A DNA stretch of 64,000 nt, from positions 1,116,001 to 1,180,000 of the forward strand of contig CAXPOZ010000001.1 in the NCBI GenBank assembly GCA_964219355.1. The letters are read 5' to 3'. This DNA comes from Parvularcula sp964219355. Lineage in GTDB: Bacteria; Pseudomonadota; Alphaproteobacteria; Caulobacterales; Parvularculaceae. The first letter of the stretch is position 1, and each line of letters opens with the position of its first letter. Shown here piece by piece: positions 18,272 through 26,098 of the stretch. A program made the translations under genes and the position numbers. The notes under the pieces were generated by a model. It made no database searches. It was not told the DNA's origin and saw nothing but the letters and a program-made list of their open reading frames with translations.

Positions 18272-18729
18272 GCCGAGGCCCCGTCATCGAAGTCTGCCGC
18301 CTGCCGCATGGCGAAGACCTTCCCCTGCCGTCTTACGAAACCGCAGGCGCCGCTGGGGCCGATTTGCGCGCCGCAATTGCCGAAGACCAGTCGCCCATGC
18401 CGCTGCCGCCCGGCGCGCGCGCGATGGTTCCGACCGGCCTGACCATGGCCATACCCGAAGGCTATGAAGTGCAAGTCCGCCCCCGCTCCGGCCTTGCCGC
18501 CAAGTTCGGCATCACCTGTCTCAACTCCCCCGGCACGGTCGATTGGGACTACCGCGGCGAGCTGCGGGTCATCCTTTATAATTCCAGCAATGAAGAGTTC
18601 CTGATCGAGCGCGGTATGCGCATCGCCCAGATGATCGTCGCCCCCGTTGTGCAGGCCGGTTTCGAAGAAGTCGGCGAGCTTTCCGAGACCGTCCGCGGCA
18701 CGGGCGGGTTCGGCTCGACGGGGCAATGA
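18268..18729 (+). CDS. dut: dUTP diphosphatase
   Basis: Hydrolyses dUTP to dUMP, keeping uracil out of DNA and feeding thymidylate synthesis. The five motifs of the trimeric family appear in order: AGAAGADLRA, RPRSGLAAKFGI, NSPGTVDWDYRGEL (with the catalytic Asp), RIAQMIVAPV, and the C-terminal flexible arm RGTGGFGSTGQ. At 153 residues it is complete. It overlaps both folC before it and the moeB-like gene after it by four bases. Confidence 0.97.
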   Translation: MSRGPVIEVCRLPHGEDLPLPSYETAGAAGADLRAAIAEDQSPMPLPPGARAMVPTGLTMAIPEGYEVQVRPRSGLAAKFGITCLNSPGTVDWDYRGELRVILYNSSNEEFLIERGMRIAQMIVAPVVQAGFEEVGELSETVRGTGGFGSTGQ

Positions 18730-19484
18730 GCCTCTCTAGGCAAGAGATCGAACGCTATCGCCGCCATCTTCTGCTTCCGGAGATCGGCGGTCAGGGCCAG
18801 CAGCGCCTGAAAGACTCAAAAATTCTCGTGGTCGGCGCGGGCGGTCTTGGCTGCCCGATTCTGACCTATCTGGCCGCTGCCGGGGCGGGGCAGATCCACA
18901 TCGTCGATGCTGACCGGGTCGCGCTTTCAAACCTCCAGCGACAGGCACTCTATACGACTGAAGACATCGGCAAGCCGAAGGCTGAATGCGCCGCAAAGGC
19001 GCTGGCCGCGCTTAATCCCGAGATTGAGCTGAGCTTCACAGCCGAATATCTCGATACCGAAAATGCCAAGGATCTGGTTGCCGGATGCGACCTCGTGATT
19101 GAAGGCGTCGACCGTTTCGCGCCGCGCTATCTCATCAATGAGGCCTGCCGCACCGAGGGGGTGCCGCTCCTTTCCGCCGCCATCGGCCGGTTCGACGGAC
19201 AGATCGCCCTTTTCCCCATGGATGAGGCCTCTTCCTGCTACCGCTGTCTTGTGCCCTCGCCCCCTGAAGATGCCGCCGATTGCGAGACCGAAGGCGTCTT
19301 GGGCGCCGTGCCCGGCGTGGTGGGCAGCCTTGCAGCCCTCGAAGCCATGAAATATCTCACTGGTATGAAGGGGGCGATGAAAAACGAACTCCTGATCTTT
19401 CAGGGAAGGGAAGGCCGGCTGCGACGCATTTCGGTGCCGAAAGATCCTGCCTGTCCGGTTTGCGCTGACGAGGTGCGCGCTTGA
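18726..19484 (+). CDS. moeB: MoeB/ThiF-type adenylyltransferase (E1-like)
   Basis: A 252-residue E1-like enzyme that would adenylate the C-terminal glycine of a ubiquitin-fold sulfur carrier such as MoaD or ThiS. It has YRRHLLLPEIGGQGQ at the N-terminus, the nucleotide loop VVGAGGLGCP (about residues 35-44), the arginine finger region SNLQRQALY, and two zinc CxxC pairs (CYRC and CPVC). The adenylate-site motif reads EGVDRFAPRYLINEAC where DxTDNFxTRY is usual: the Asp is kept but Asn is Arg. No rhodanese domain is fused. MoaD versus ThiS specificity cannot be settled here, so the symbol is tentative. Confidence 0.85.
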   Translation: MSLSRQEIERYRRHLLLPEIGGQGQQRLKDSKILVVGAGGLGCPILTYLAAAGAGQIHIVDADRVALSNLQRQALYTTEDIGKPKAECAAKALAALNPEIELSFTAEYLDTENAKDLVAGCDLVIEGVDRFAPRYLINEACRTEGVPLLSAAIGRFDGQIALFPMDEASSCYRCLVPSPPEDAADCETEGVLGAVPGVVGSLAALEAMKYLTGMKGAMKNELLIFQGREGRLRRISVPKDPACPVCADEVRA

Positions 19485-20446
19485 CCGACGCAACCGCCCC
19501 CATATTGGCCCCCGGCCCCTCGCTGCCGCTGCTCGATTATCTCGAGATCCGCAAGGAGCTGGCGGCAGGCCCGTGCCGATCCGCCCCCAAAAGGCTGCGC
19601 GATGCGGCCGCCGTCATCATCCTCGCCTCCGGTGCCGAGCCTGCGCGTGCCGCCAACTACGCCCTCGACATGCAGCGCTCAGAGGGGAGCTTCGGCAGTT
19701 TCGAGAATTGGGAAGCGCTGATCCTTGCGCCCTTCCTGATGGGCTCGCCCGCAGTCAGCGGTCATATCGGCACGCACCTTTCCGCTTTTCGCGCGCAATG
19801 GACCAGCTTTTCACTGCGCAGCACCTCGCCCTGGATCGAGCTGTCGATTGCCGCGCTCCTTTCCGGCGGACACCGGGCTGACGACAGCTATCTGCTCTCG
19901 CGGATCAGCGCGGCGTGGAAGGACCTAAAGACCGGCCATTTCTGGCAAACGGGCCCGGCCCTGATGCCGGACCTTGCCCTGCTCGCCGCCTTCAAGCCCG
20001 ATAATCTGATCGATCTTGATCTCGCGGTTGAGGCGATTGCGGAAACCGATCTGCCTCGTCCCTCCCGCATGGAAGCGGCGATCCTCGGCACGCTCGCGGA
20101 GGACAGCCTTGCCGATCATGCAAAGCAGATCGAGCGGCATCGCGCGGCCCTGATCGAAGAGCGGCTTGAACACGCCGCCGAAGCCCTGCCGCTTTTATCG
20201 CTTGCCGCGATGCGCGAGCCGGACCCGGATGATTTCCGTGCGGATGTCTCAACCGGCTATGATGCGCTGCGGATCGCGGGCGGTGCGCCCGCCATGGCGC
20301 AATGTATCGCCTTGGGGCTGGCCATCCTTGTAAGGTCCGATCCGACCCAGACGCGGGTGGCGGCCATCGTGCTCGCCAAGACCCTGATCGAAGCGTGGCG
20401 CCGCCAGCAGGCGGCCCTCATCCCGGTCTATGTCGCCGCGCCGTAA
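19481..20446 (+). CDS. Unknown helical protein translationally coupled to the MoeB-like gene
   Basis: A 321-residue protein I do not recognise. It starts with TTG overlapping the moeB-like stop (TTGA), which suggests coupled translation and a co-function with that gene. The sequence is alanine- and leucine-rich and looks wholly alpha-helical, without a signal peptide or clear membrane segment. Recognisable patches such as SEGSFGSFENWEALILAPFL and STGYDALRIAGGAPAMAQC could be conserved motifs but match nothing I know. The base composition resembles its neighbours, so recent transfer is unlikely. Confidence 0.7.
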   Translation: MTDATAPILAPGPSLPLLDYLEIRKELAAGPCRSAPKRLRDAAAVIILASGAEPARAANYALDMQRSEGSFGSFENWEALILAPFLMGSPAVSGHIGTHLSAFRAQWTSFSLRSTSPWIELSIAALLSGGHRADDSYLLSRISAAWKDLKTGHFWQTGPALMPDLALLAAFKPDNLIDLDLAVEAIAETDLPRPSRMEAAILGTLAEDSLADHAKQIERHRAALIEERLEHAAEALPLLSLAAMREPDPDDFRADVSTGYDALRIAGGAPAMAQCIALGLAILVRSDPTQTRVAAIVLAKTLIEAWRRQQAALIPVYVAAP

Positions 20447-20861
20447 GGGAGAGCGTCCTTTGGTAAAAGCTGAATGCAATTGCGGCGGCGTCGCGTTTGA
20501 GATCAGTGCGGAGCTTAAAGACATTTATGTCTGTCATTGCTCGATCTGCCGGAAACTGACTGGCAGCTCAGGTATCCCTGTCGTCATTATTCCTAACAAG
20601 GACTTTCGCTGGCTACGCGGAGAAGAGCTGGTTTCGAACTGGAAGAAGCCCGATGCCGACTGGCAATCTTGGTTTTGCAAGACTTGCGGCTCGACGCTTC
20701 CCGGCATGAATGATCCGGACACCATGTTTGTTCCCGCCGGCCTTCTTGGCGAAGGCGGTGAGACCCTGCGTGTCGCCCACCACATCTGGGTCGGCTCCAA
20801 GGCTGTCTGGGATGAAATCGGCGATTCAGGAAAGCAGCATCAGAATGGCTTTGAGGCATAA
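20430..20861 (+). CDS. GFA / CENP-V family zinc protein
   Basis: A member of the glutathione-dependent formaldehyde-activating (Gfa) fold, which binds two zinc ions. Cysteine ligands are visible in CNCGGVAFEI, in CHCSICRKLTG and in WFCKTCGSTL, in the usual order. The frame opens at an ATG within the end of the previous gene; a TTG at 20460 preceded by GGGAGAG is an equally good start and would give MVKAECNCGG. Whether it acts on S-hydroxymethylglutathione is doubtful, since most of this family has no shown activity on it. It is the last gene of the long plus-strand run. Confidence 0.82.
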   Translation: MSPRRKGERPLVKAECNCGGVAFEISAELKDIYVCHCSICRKLTGSSGIPVVIIPNKDFRWLRGEELVSNWKKPDADWQSWFCKTCGSTLPGMNDPDTMFVPAGLLGEGGETLRVAHHIWVGSKAVWDEIGDSGKQHQNGFEA

Positions 20862-20947
20862 GCCCGGAACCAGCGGTAACTAATCTTTTTCCCGCCGCTT
20901 GCTGGAACCTGCAATTTAGGTCACCCTTCACTCTGCGGAAGCAACTG

Positions 20948-20960
20948 AAAGGAGGTGATC
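20948..20960 (+). promoter_or_regulatory. Exceptionally strong ribosome binding site
   Basis: AAAGGAGGTGATC is complementary over 13 consecutive bases to the conserved 3' end of bacterial 16S rRNA (GATCACCTCCTTT). AGGAGG lies seven bases before the ATG at 20963. No other gene in this window has a match of comparable length. Confidence 0.75.
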
Positions 20961-20962
20961 TG

Positions 20963-21037
20963 ATGTCGAGTCAGAAAATTCGCCATTGGAACGTGGTTGG
21001 TGTCGAGCTTTTGGAGCGGGAGCAGCCTCTCGCCTGA
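20963..21037 (+). CDS. Candidate 24-residue peptide gene
   Basis: A short frame reading MSSQKIRHWNVVGVELLERE then QPLA, followed by TGA. It is placed at the ideal distance behind the anti-16S match described at 20948-20960. The peptide is hydrophilic at both ends with a small VVGVELL core, has one tryptophan, no cysteine, and no signal peptide. Two hairpins, the second a terminator, follow within 90 bases, so the unit looks like a short self-contained transcript. It could be a functional small protein, a leader peptide of an otherwise empty attenuator, or a decoy that binds ribosomes. No family is recognised. Confidence 0.5.
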   Translation: MSSQKIRHWNVVGVELLEREQPLA

Positions 21038-21052
21038 CGGCGACGTCCCACA

Positions 21053-21070
21053 GTCCCTTCTTTCAGGGAC
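21053..21070 (+). other. Small hairpin behind the 24-residue peptide frame
   Basis: GTCCCT (21053-21058) pairs perfectly with AGGGAC (21065-21070) around the loop TCTTTC. A second GTCCC just upstream (from 21045) could pair with the same right arm instead, giving two alternative structures ahead of the terminator. Confidence 0.35.
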
Positions 21071-21098
21071 ATGGCCCGGATCAATGGCGGGTCTGACG

Positions 21099-21125
21099 GG
21101 GTCACGCAGCAATGCGTGACCCTTT
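21099..21125 (+). terminator. Rho-independent terminator with GCAA tetraloop
   Basis: GGGTCACGCA (21099-21108) pairs without mismatch with TGCGTGACCC (21113-21122) around a GCAA loop, a stable GNRA tetraloop, and is followed by TTTCT. The T run lies on the plus side only, so it terminates the peptide transcript or the long plus-strand operon, not the convergent glycosyltransferase gene. Confidence 0.75.
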
Positions 21126-21140
21126 CTCATATTAAGGGGA

Positions 21141-22379
21141 TCAGACGAAGCCGCGCGAGAACTGACGCCCGGCGGCCACCTCTGCAAAGAAGGCTTTCTT
21201 CGCCGGATAAAGATCGCGTGCGGCGTAATTATTGGTGATCGTCTCGCGCGCCGCTTTCCGGATATGCTCGTGATCATCCTTGGTCGAGAGAAGTTTCTCG
21301 AGATCGTCGGCCAGACGCTCTTTATCCTGATAATTGGTCAGATAACCGTTCTCGCCATGCTTGATCAGCTCCCGAACGGGGGCGGTGTCGGAGGCGAGCA
21401 TCAGACAGCCCGTACTCATCGCTTCCATCATCGACCATGACAGGACGAAGGGCACGGTGAAATAGACATGCACGGACGAAAGCTGGATGACCTTGCGGTA
21501 CTCGTTCCGCGGCAGAAGGCCGGTGAACGTGATCCGCGAGAGGTCGAGATCGAGCCGCTCCAGCGCATCTTCCTTATACGTCTTACCGGATTTCAGTGCC
21601 TTACCGTAAGCGGTGCGATCCTCACCCACGATGATCGTGCGCAATTTGGGGCGCCGCTTTTGCAACAGCTCCAGCGCATTCATGAATTCAGGGAAGCCGC
21701 GATAGGGCTCCATACCGCGCGCGACATAGGTGAGGATTTCCTCGCCCTTGGTGAATTTGTCGTCCCCAAACGTTACTTCACCCGGATCGGCGGGTTTGTA
21801 ACTCTCCGTATCCACCCCATCATGCATGACGCGCAGCTTGGGCTGGAAAATCTGCGGGAACTGGGACGCCTGATAGGCGGTTGGGACGAGCCCGGCATCG
21901 CAGGAGATCAGCTCGGACATGATCGTCGCATTGCGGATGCGCTCGCGCGCTTTCTCGAAATGCGGGCGGCCGGGGCCATGCATGAAGACGACGTCGTCAG
22001 CCTCGCCCTTATAATACCATTCGAAATAGCCGACCTGCGGGGTGTCGGGCCAGGCTTCCTTGAGGAACAGCCCCGGACCCCAGCCCGAATGGGCCACCAT
22101 GACATCGGGCGTATAACCCTGCTTGTTTTTCAGGTGATTGGCGACTTCCAGTGCCGACAGCCCGGTGACGACCGCCTTGCCCGTGCTCTGCAGGTAGGGG
22201 TGGCCGACATCATATTCCTTGGGCTGATCGCGGTCGCGATAGACAGTGACGTTAATCACGTCAGACTTCGTGCCCGCGCGTTGGGTCATGAAACTGACCT
22301 CCCAGCCTTCGGCCGCGAGATAATGCCCGATCGCCCCGAACTGGGCCGGGTAGTTATTGTGCAGGAACAGGATTTTCAT
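21141..22379 (-). CDS. Glycosyltransferase family 4 protein
   Basis: A 412-residue GT-B retaining glycosyltransferase. The start at MKILFLHNNYPAQFGAIGHYLA has GGGAG upstream; an ATG seven codons earlier is less likely. The N-terminal acceptor domain carries the glycine-containing loop near residue 15, and the C-terminal nucleotide-sugar domain shows ILTYVARGMEPYRGFPEFMNAL and the EX7E-type region SWSMMEAMSTGCLMLASDTAPVRELI. The substrates are unknown. It could build envelope polysaccharide or a glycolipid. No other glycan genes adjoin it, so a free-standing role is likely. Confidence 0.88.
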   Translation of the reverse strand: MKILFLHNNYPAQFGAIGHYLAAEGWEVSFMTQRAGTKSDVINVTVYRDRDQPKEYDVGHPYLQSTGKAVVTGLSALEVANHLKNKQGYTPDVMVAHSGWGPGLFLKEAWPDTPQVGYFEWYYKGEADDVVFMHGPGRPHFEKARERIRNATIMSELISCDAGLVPTAYQASQFPQIFQPKLRVMHDGVDTESYKPADPGEVTFGDDKFTKGEEILTYVARGMEPYRGFPEFMNALELLQKRRPKLRTIIVGEDRTAYGKALKSGKTYKEDALERLDLDLSRITFTGLLPRNEYRKVIQLSSVHVYFTVPFVLSWSMMEAMSTGCLMLASDTAPVRELIKHGENGYLTNYQDKERLADDLEKLLSTKDDHEHIRKAARETITNNYAARDLYPAKKAFFAEVAAGRQFSRGFV

Positions 22380-22448
22380 CCCAGTATTCTCCCCCGTCAT
22401 GCAGGACCGCTTGGTTGAGAAGCGGTCCTTGCAAGCCTTGCGCCTTTA

Positions 22449-22937
22449 TCAGGCGTTGCCGTTCGGCATTGCCGCTTCGGCGGCGCGTGCCCGCTGCATG
22501 CGGTACATGCCGGCGAAATCAAGCGGCTCAAGCATCAGCGGCGGGAAGCCGCCTTCCTTGGTCGCGCTCGCCACGATCTGACGGGCAAACGGGAAGAGAA
22601 GACGCGGTGCTTCGACGAGAAGGAGCGGCTCCATCTGATCATCGGGCACGTTCTGGATGAGGAAGAGACCGGCGTAATTGGTCTCGACCACAAAGACGGT
22701 CTCGCCATCGCGCGTTGAGGTCGCGTTGCAGGCCAGTTCGACTTCGTACTGATCAGGACCGACCCGGCGAGCATTCACATCGACGCCGACTTCGACTTCG
22801 GGAGCGGGCAGATTGCTCATCAGCGATTGCGGGGCGCCGGGGCTCTCAAAGGACAGGTCTTTGAGATATTGCGACATGGCGCGCATGACCGGTTGGTCTG
22901 AGGTGGGTTGCTGGTCGTTCGGGGGCGTCTCGGACAT
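22449..22937 (-). CDS. secB: Protein-export chaperone SecB
   Basis: A 162-residue tetrameric chaperone that keeps precursors unfolded and delivers them to SecA. The start is at MSETPPNDQQ, where GGAG lies close upstream. Family features are the N-terminal YLKDLSFESPGAPQSL, the central EVELACNATSTRDGETVFVVETNYAGLF, and the SecA-contacting C-terminal part LLLVEAPRLLFPFARQIVASATKEGGFPPLMLEPLDF. It is complete. It lies between the glycosyltransferase and fxsA, all on the same strand with short gaps. Confidence 0.97.
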   Translation of the reverse strand: MSETPPNDQQPTSDQPVMRAMSQYLKDLSFESPGAPQSLMSNLPAPEVEVGVDVNARRVGPDQYEVELACNATSTRDGETVFVVETNYAGLFLIQNVPDDQMEPLLLVEAPRLLFPFARQIVASATKEGGFPPLMLEPLDFAGMYRMQRARAAEAAMPNGNA

Positions 22938-23027
22938 GGAGGTTCTTCCTCGGTTATTCGGGAAGCGGGCCGCTACCATGCGAGCGCGGTTCTAAGCAAG
23001 GCGGCAGAACGATTTCCCGAGTCGCGC

Positions 23028-23420
23028 CTAGTGCCGCACGACCCTGATATTGCCATTGTCGACAGCCCGGCGCAGCCGCCGGAGCGCATAGCGTGCAATT
23101 TCGTGCCGGACCGGCGGCACCAGCAGCAGAAAGCCAATCGTGTCAGTCAGAAAGCCCGGCGTCATCATCAGCGGCGCGGCGATCAGCAGGAAAACACCAT
23201 CGACCACCGGCTCAACCGGCGCCTTGCCGTCGGCCATGCTCCCGCGCAGATTATGCACGGCCTGAAAGCCCTGCACCCTGATCAGCGCCGTCCCCAGCAC
23301 AGCTGTCAGAATGGTAAGGCCGATCACCGACCACCAGCCAATCACCGCGCTGGCCTTGATGAACAGGGCGATTTCGGCAATCGGCAGGCCGATGAGAAGA
23401 ATGAAAAGGATGAGCGCCAT
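23028..23420 (-). CDS. fxsA: FxsA family membrane protein
   Basis: A 130-residue membrane protein starting at MALILFILLIGLPIAEIALF behind GGAGG. The IAEIxLFI motif in the first segment, the second segment WWSVIGLTILTAVLGTALIRVQGFQ and the loop PGFLTDTIGFLLLVPPVR are the FxsA signature. In E. coli overexpression of this protein relieves exclusion of phage T7 by the F plasmid; the normal role is unknown. The pairing of fxsA with secB and a divergent Tim44-like gene is widespread in alphaproteobacteria. Confidence 0.92.
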   Translation of the reverse strand: MALILFILLIGLPIAEIALFIKASAVIGWWSVIGLTILTAVLGTALIRVQGFQAVHNLRGSMADGKAPVEPVVDGVFLLIAAPLMMTPGFLTDTIGFLLLVPPVRHEIARYALRRLRRAVDNGNIRVVRH

Positions 23421-23462
23421 GCTTGCGCCTCCATCGGGGACACTGTGAGAATTGCGGTAAAC

Positions 23463-23474
23463 CCCTATATAGGG
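23463..23474. promoter_or_regulatory. Perfect 12-bp palindrome in the fxsA / Tim44-like divergent gap
   Basis: CCCTATATAGGG is a perfect palindrome about 43 bases before fxsA and 55 bases before the divergent gene. It presents CTATAT, the -10 form described for alphaproteobacterial housekeeping promoters, on both strands. I do not see a convincing -35 element at the right spacing for either direction, so this is a candidate shared promoter core or operator only. Confidence 0.35.
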
Positions 23475-23528
23475 CAGAGCCAAGCCGCTACGACCCCAAG
23501 AGTTTTGAACCGCTGAAAATAGTCACCC

Positions 23529-24182
23529 ATGATTGATCCAATTCTCCTCTTCTTTGTCGGACTGGCCGCCTTCCTCAGCTACAAGCTGTTTTCCGTTCTC
23601 GGAACGCGTGGCGGCGCTGAGCAGAAAGACGCCGAACGCCTGCGCACTCACCTCTCCCAGACGGAGAAGGAAGAAACAGAGGCGCCCCTCAACCTGCCCG
23701 AAGAGCCGATTGAAAAGCCCAAAGCGCCCGCGCCAGCCTGGGCTGAAAAAGTCATCGAGCACTACCCCGGCTTTGATCACGCCGGCTTCGTTGATGGCGC
23801 CAAATCCGCCTATGAGATGATCGTGCAGGGCTTTGCTCGCGGCGATCTCGACCGCATCCGTCCTTTTGTTGATCCGAGTGTCATGCGGACCTTTGAGATT
23901 GCGGTGACGGGCCGCGAGAATGCAGGTCAGACGATGGACGTCACCTTTGTCGGCATCGAGAAGGCCGAAGTTGTGAGCGCCGGTAAGCGCAGTGATCATA
24001 TTGAGATCGTCGTCGAGTACCGCTCCGACCAGATCCGCGTGATGCGCGACCGTGACGGCAACATCGTCGATGGTGACCCGAACCGGATCGATCTCGTCCG
24101 TGATCGCTGGACCTATTCGCGCCCGGCCGGCTCGACTGATCCCAATTGGGTATTGAGCGCGACCGAGAACGCCGCAAACTGA
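23529..24182 (+). CDS. Tim44/TimA domain inner-membrane protein
   Basis: A 217-residue protein with one N-terminal membrane segment (about residues 4-25), a charged low-complexity linker with KAPAPAWAEKVIEHYP, and a C-terminal Tim44-like domain (FDHAGFVDGAKSAYEMIVQGFARGDLDRIRPFV ... RDRWTYSR). This is the bacterial relative of the mitochondrial import motor scaffold Tim44. In Caulobacter-type bacteria TimA is membrane-bound but is not part of a known translocon. It precedes mltA by 30 bases. Confidence 0.88.
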   Translation: MIDPILLFFVGLAAFLSYKLFSVLGTRGGAEQKDAERLRTHLSQTEKEETEAPLNLPEEPIEKPKAPAPAWAEKVIEHYPGFDHAGFVDGAKSAYEMIVQGFARGDLDRIRPFVDPSVMRTFEIAVTGRENAGQTMDVTFVGIEKAEVVSAGKRSDHIEIVVEYRSDQIRVMRDRDGNIVDGDPNRIDLVRDRWTYSRPAGSTDPNWVLSATENAAN

Positions 24183-24212
24183 TCCTGCCCGATTATAGAA
24201 GGGGGTAAGTCC

Positions 24213-25400
24213 GTGAAGCGTTTCGCCCTTGCGCTGTCCCTGCTCGCTGTCGGCTGTGCGACCAGCCCCAAGGAACGACCCCTCGCGCCCCTGACAGCTT
24301 TGCCGATCTCCTTTGCCGCCCTTGATGGCTGGGAAGAGGATCGTGTCGCTGAGGCCGTTCCGGTCTTCCTGCGAAGCTGCGCAAAGCTGACAAAGAATCC
24401 GGCGGGTACGGTCGATTTCCTGCCGGGGATTGAGAATTCCGGCGAAGTCTCCGGCGCAGTCATCACCGATCTCTGCCTTCAGGCGGCGATGCTGGGCGGA
24501 GAAGACGCGCCTGAAGGCGCCGCCCGGCGCTTTATCGAGACCAATTTCACGCCCGTCCTTGTCAGCCGCAAAACGCCCGAAAGCCGCGAGGCGCTCTTCA
24601 CCGGCTATTTCGAGCCGACCTATCCGGCGAACAGCGCGCCCGCGCCGGGCCTCGTTCCCGTCCTGACCCGCCCCGATAATCTGATCACGGTGGATCTCGG
24701 CGCCTTTGATCCAAGTCTTGCGGGCAAGCGCGTCGCCGGACAGGTCAGCGGCAATCGCCTTGTTCCTTATGCGACGCATCAGGAAATCATCACCACGCCG
24801 CCCGAAGAGACCGCCCCACTCGCCTTTATGGATCCGACAGACCTTCTGTTTCTGCAGATTCAAGGGTCGGGACGTCTCGTCATGGAGGACGGAGAAGTCA
24901 TGCGTGTCGGCTATGCCGCGCAGAACGGGCACAAATATGTCCCCGTCGGACGAACGCTTGTGAAGGATGGCGCCCTGCCGCTGGAGGCCGTCTCCATGCA
25001 GTCGATCCGCGACTGGCTGCGCGCCGCACCAGATGAGGACGCCGCGCGGGTACGTTATTCAAACCCGTCCTATGTCTTCTTCACGACGCTTGATGGATTG
25101 CCTGATCCCGAGCTTGGCCCCTTGGGCGCGCAGGGCGTCCAGCTGACGACACGGCGCAGCCTTGCCGTCGATGACGAGATTTACGGCTATGGCCTGCCTG
25201 TCTGGCTGGAGCGAGACGGTGAGACGCCTGAACGCGCGCTCTACATTGCGCAGGACACGGGCGGCGCCATTACCGGTGCTCAGCGAGCGGATGTTTTCTT
25301 TGGCGCAGGCGAGGAAGCGGGCGAAGCGGCAGGCGTTCTCAAAGCCCCCGGCCGGATGATCGTCCTTCTTCCCAATAGCGCACTTCCCGATGCCCCGTAG
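24213..25400 (+). CDS. mltA: Membrane-bound lytic murein transglycosylase A
   Basis: A 395-residue lipoprotein that cleaves peptidoglycan strands forming 1,6-anhydro-muramic acid. The lipobox is LLAVGC, with Cys at about residue 15. The MltA core starts at ALFTGYFEPTYPANS and includes FMDPTDLLFLQIQGSGRL and VGYAAQNGHKYVPVGRTL; the C-terminal 3D domain contains IAQDTGGAITGAQRADVFFG with the conserved catalytic-type aspartates. It begins with GTG after a GGGGG stretch and runs 11 bases into the Smr gene. Confidence 0.95.
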   Translation: MKRFALALSLLAVGCATSPKERPLAPLTALPISFAALDGWEEDRVAEAVPVFLRSCAKLTKNPAGTVDFLPGIENSGEVSGAVITDLCLQAAMLGGEDAPEGAARRFIETNFTPVLVSRKTPESREALFTGYFEPTYPANSAPAPGLVPVLTRPDNLITVDLGAFDPSLAGKRVAGQVSGNRLVPYATHQEIITTPPEETAPLAFMDPTDLLFLQIQGSGRLVMEDGEVMRVGYAAQNGHKYVPVGRTLVKDGALPLEAVSMQSIRDWLRAAPDEDAARVRYSNPSYVFFTTLDGLPDPELGPLGAQGVQLTTRRSLAVDDEIYGYGLPVWLERDGETPERALYIAQDTGGAITGAQRADVFFGAGEEAGEAAGVLKAPGRMIVLLPNSALPDAP

Positions 25401-25986
25401 GGGCGGCAAGCGGCCATTGCGGCCCGGGGAGAAAGCGCTCTGGCAGAAAGTCACCGACACGGTGACGCCGCGCCCGGGCGCGATCCTGCCGATCACGGAT
25501 TTATCCGAAGAACCCAAACCCGCGCCGTCCCTGTCGCCGCGCAAGCGCCGCGCGCCGCCACTGCCGATCGCGCTGCCCAAGAAGACCACCGCGCCCGACG
25601 AGTTGCCGCCCGCCTATGAGGCGGGTGATCCGCGGCAGGCCCGGCATGTCGCAAGGGGCCGTGTTGAGATCGACGCCGAGCTTGATCTTCATGGGCTGAC
25701 CCAGGAACAGGCCCGCACCCGGCTCGACCATTTCATCGAATTCGCAACCCTTCGCGGCAACAGGGTCGTCCTTGTCATCACCGGCAAGGGCCATCTGGGC
25801 GAAAGCAGATATGACCCCTTCGAGGAGGCGCCCCGCGGAATCTTGCGCCAGCGCTTCCTCGAATGGGTGGAACGCACGCCTTTGCGTGACAGGATCTCCT
25901 CAGTCCGGCCATCGCATCAGCGTCATGGCGGCCGGGGCGCCTTCTACGTGTTCCTGAAGACCCGGAAACCCGCCCGCCGGTTGTAG
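25390..25986 (+). CDS. Smr/MutS2-C-type domain protein
   Basis: A 198-residue protein with a basic, disordered N-terminal half (RRGGKRPLRPGEK, PKPAPSLSPRKRRAPPLP) and a C-terminal Smr domain starting at AELDLHGLTQEQARTRLDHFI, with the DxH motif and the VLVITGKGH loop. Smr domains are nicking endonucleases or RNA-acting modules, and stand-alone forms remain poorly understood. The start overlaps the end of mltA, a pairing that is frequent in alphaproteobacteria. Confidence 0.88.
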   Translation: MPRRGGKRPLRPGEKALWQKVTDTVTPRPGAILPITDLSEEPKPAPSLSPRKRRAPPLPIALPKKTTAPDELPPAYEAGDPRQARHVARGRVEIDAELDLHGLTQEQARTRLDHFIEFATLRGNRVVLVITGKGHLGESRYDPFEEAPRGILRQRFLEWVERTPLRDRISSVRPSHQRHGGRGAFYVFLKTRKPARRL

Positions 25987-26098
25987 TTAGCACAAAATTC
26001 CACAGATCTTCGGCGATTTCCCCAACTGTCATCAAACCGTTGCACACCGCGTATAGGGCGACCTGCCTTTTCCGGAAAAATTGGGCAGCGGGTAAATT

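Noticed and set aside
19481..20446. Considering the unknown gene as recently acquired
   Set aside because: Its base composition and four-base overlap with the preceding gene match the rest of the operon.
20963..21125. A trp-operon leader peptide and attenuator
   Set aside because: The peptide has only one tryptophan, and no plus-strand biosynthetic gene follows; the next gene is on the opposite strand.
23523..24932. 469-codon minus-strand frame opposite the Tim44-like gene and mltA
   Set aside because: It overlaps two genes with clear domains and has no motif of its own.
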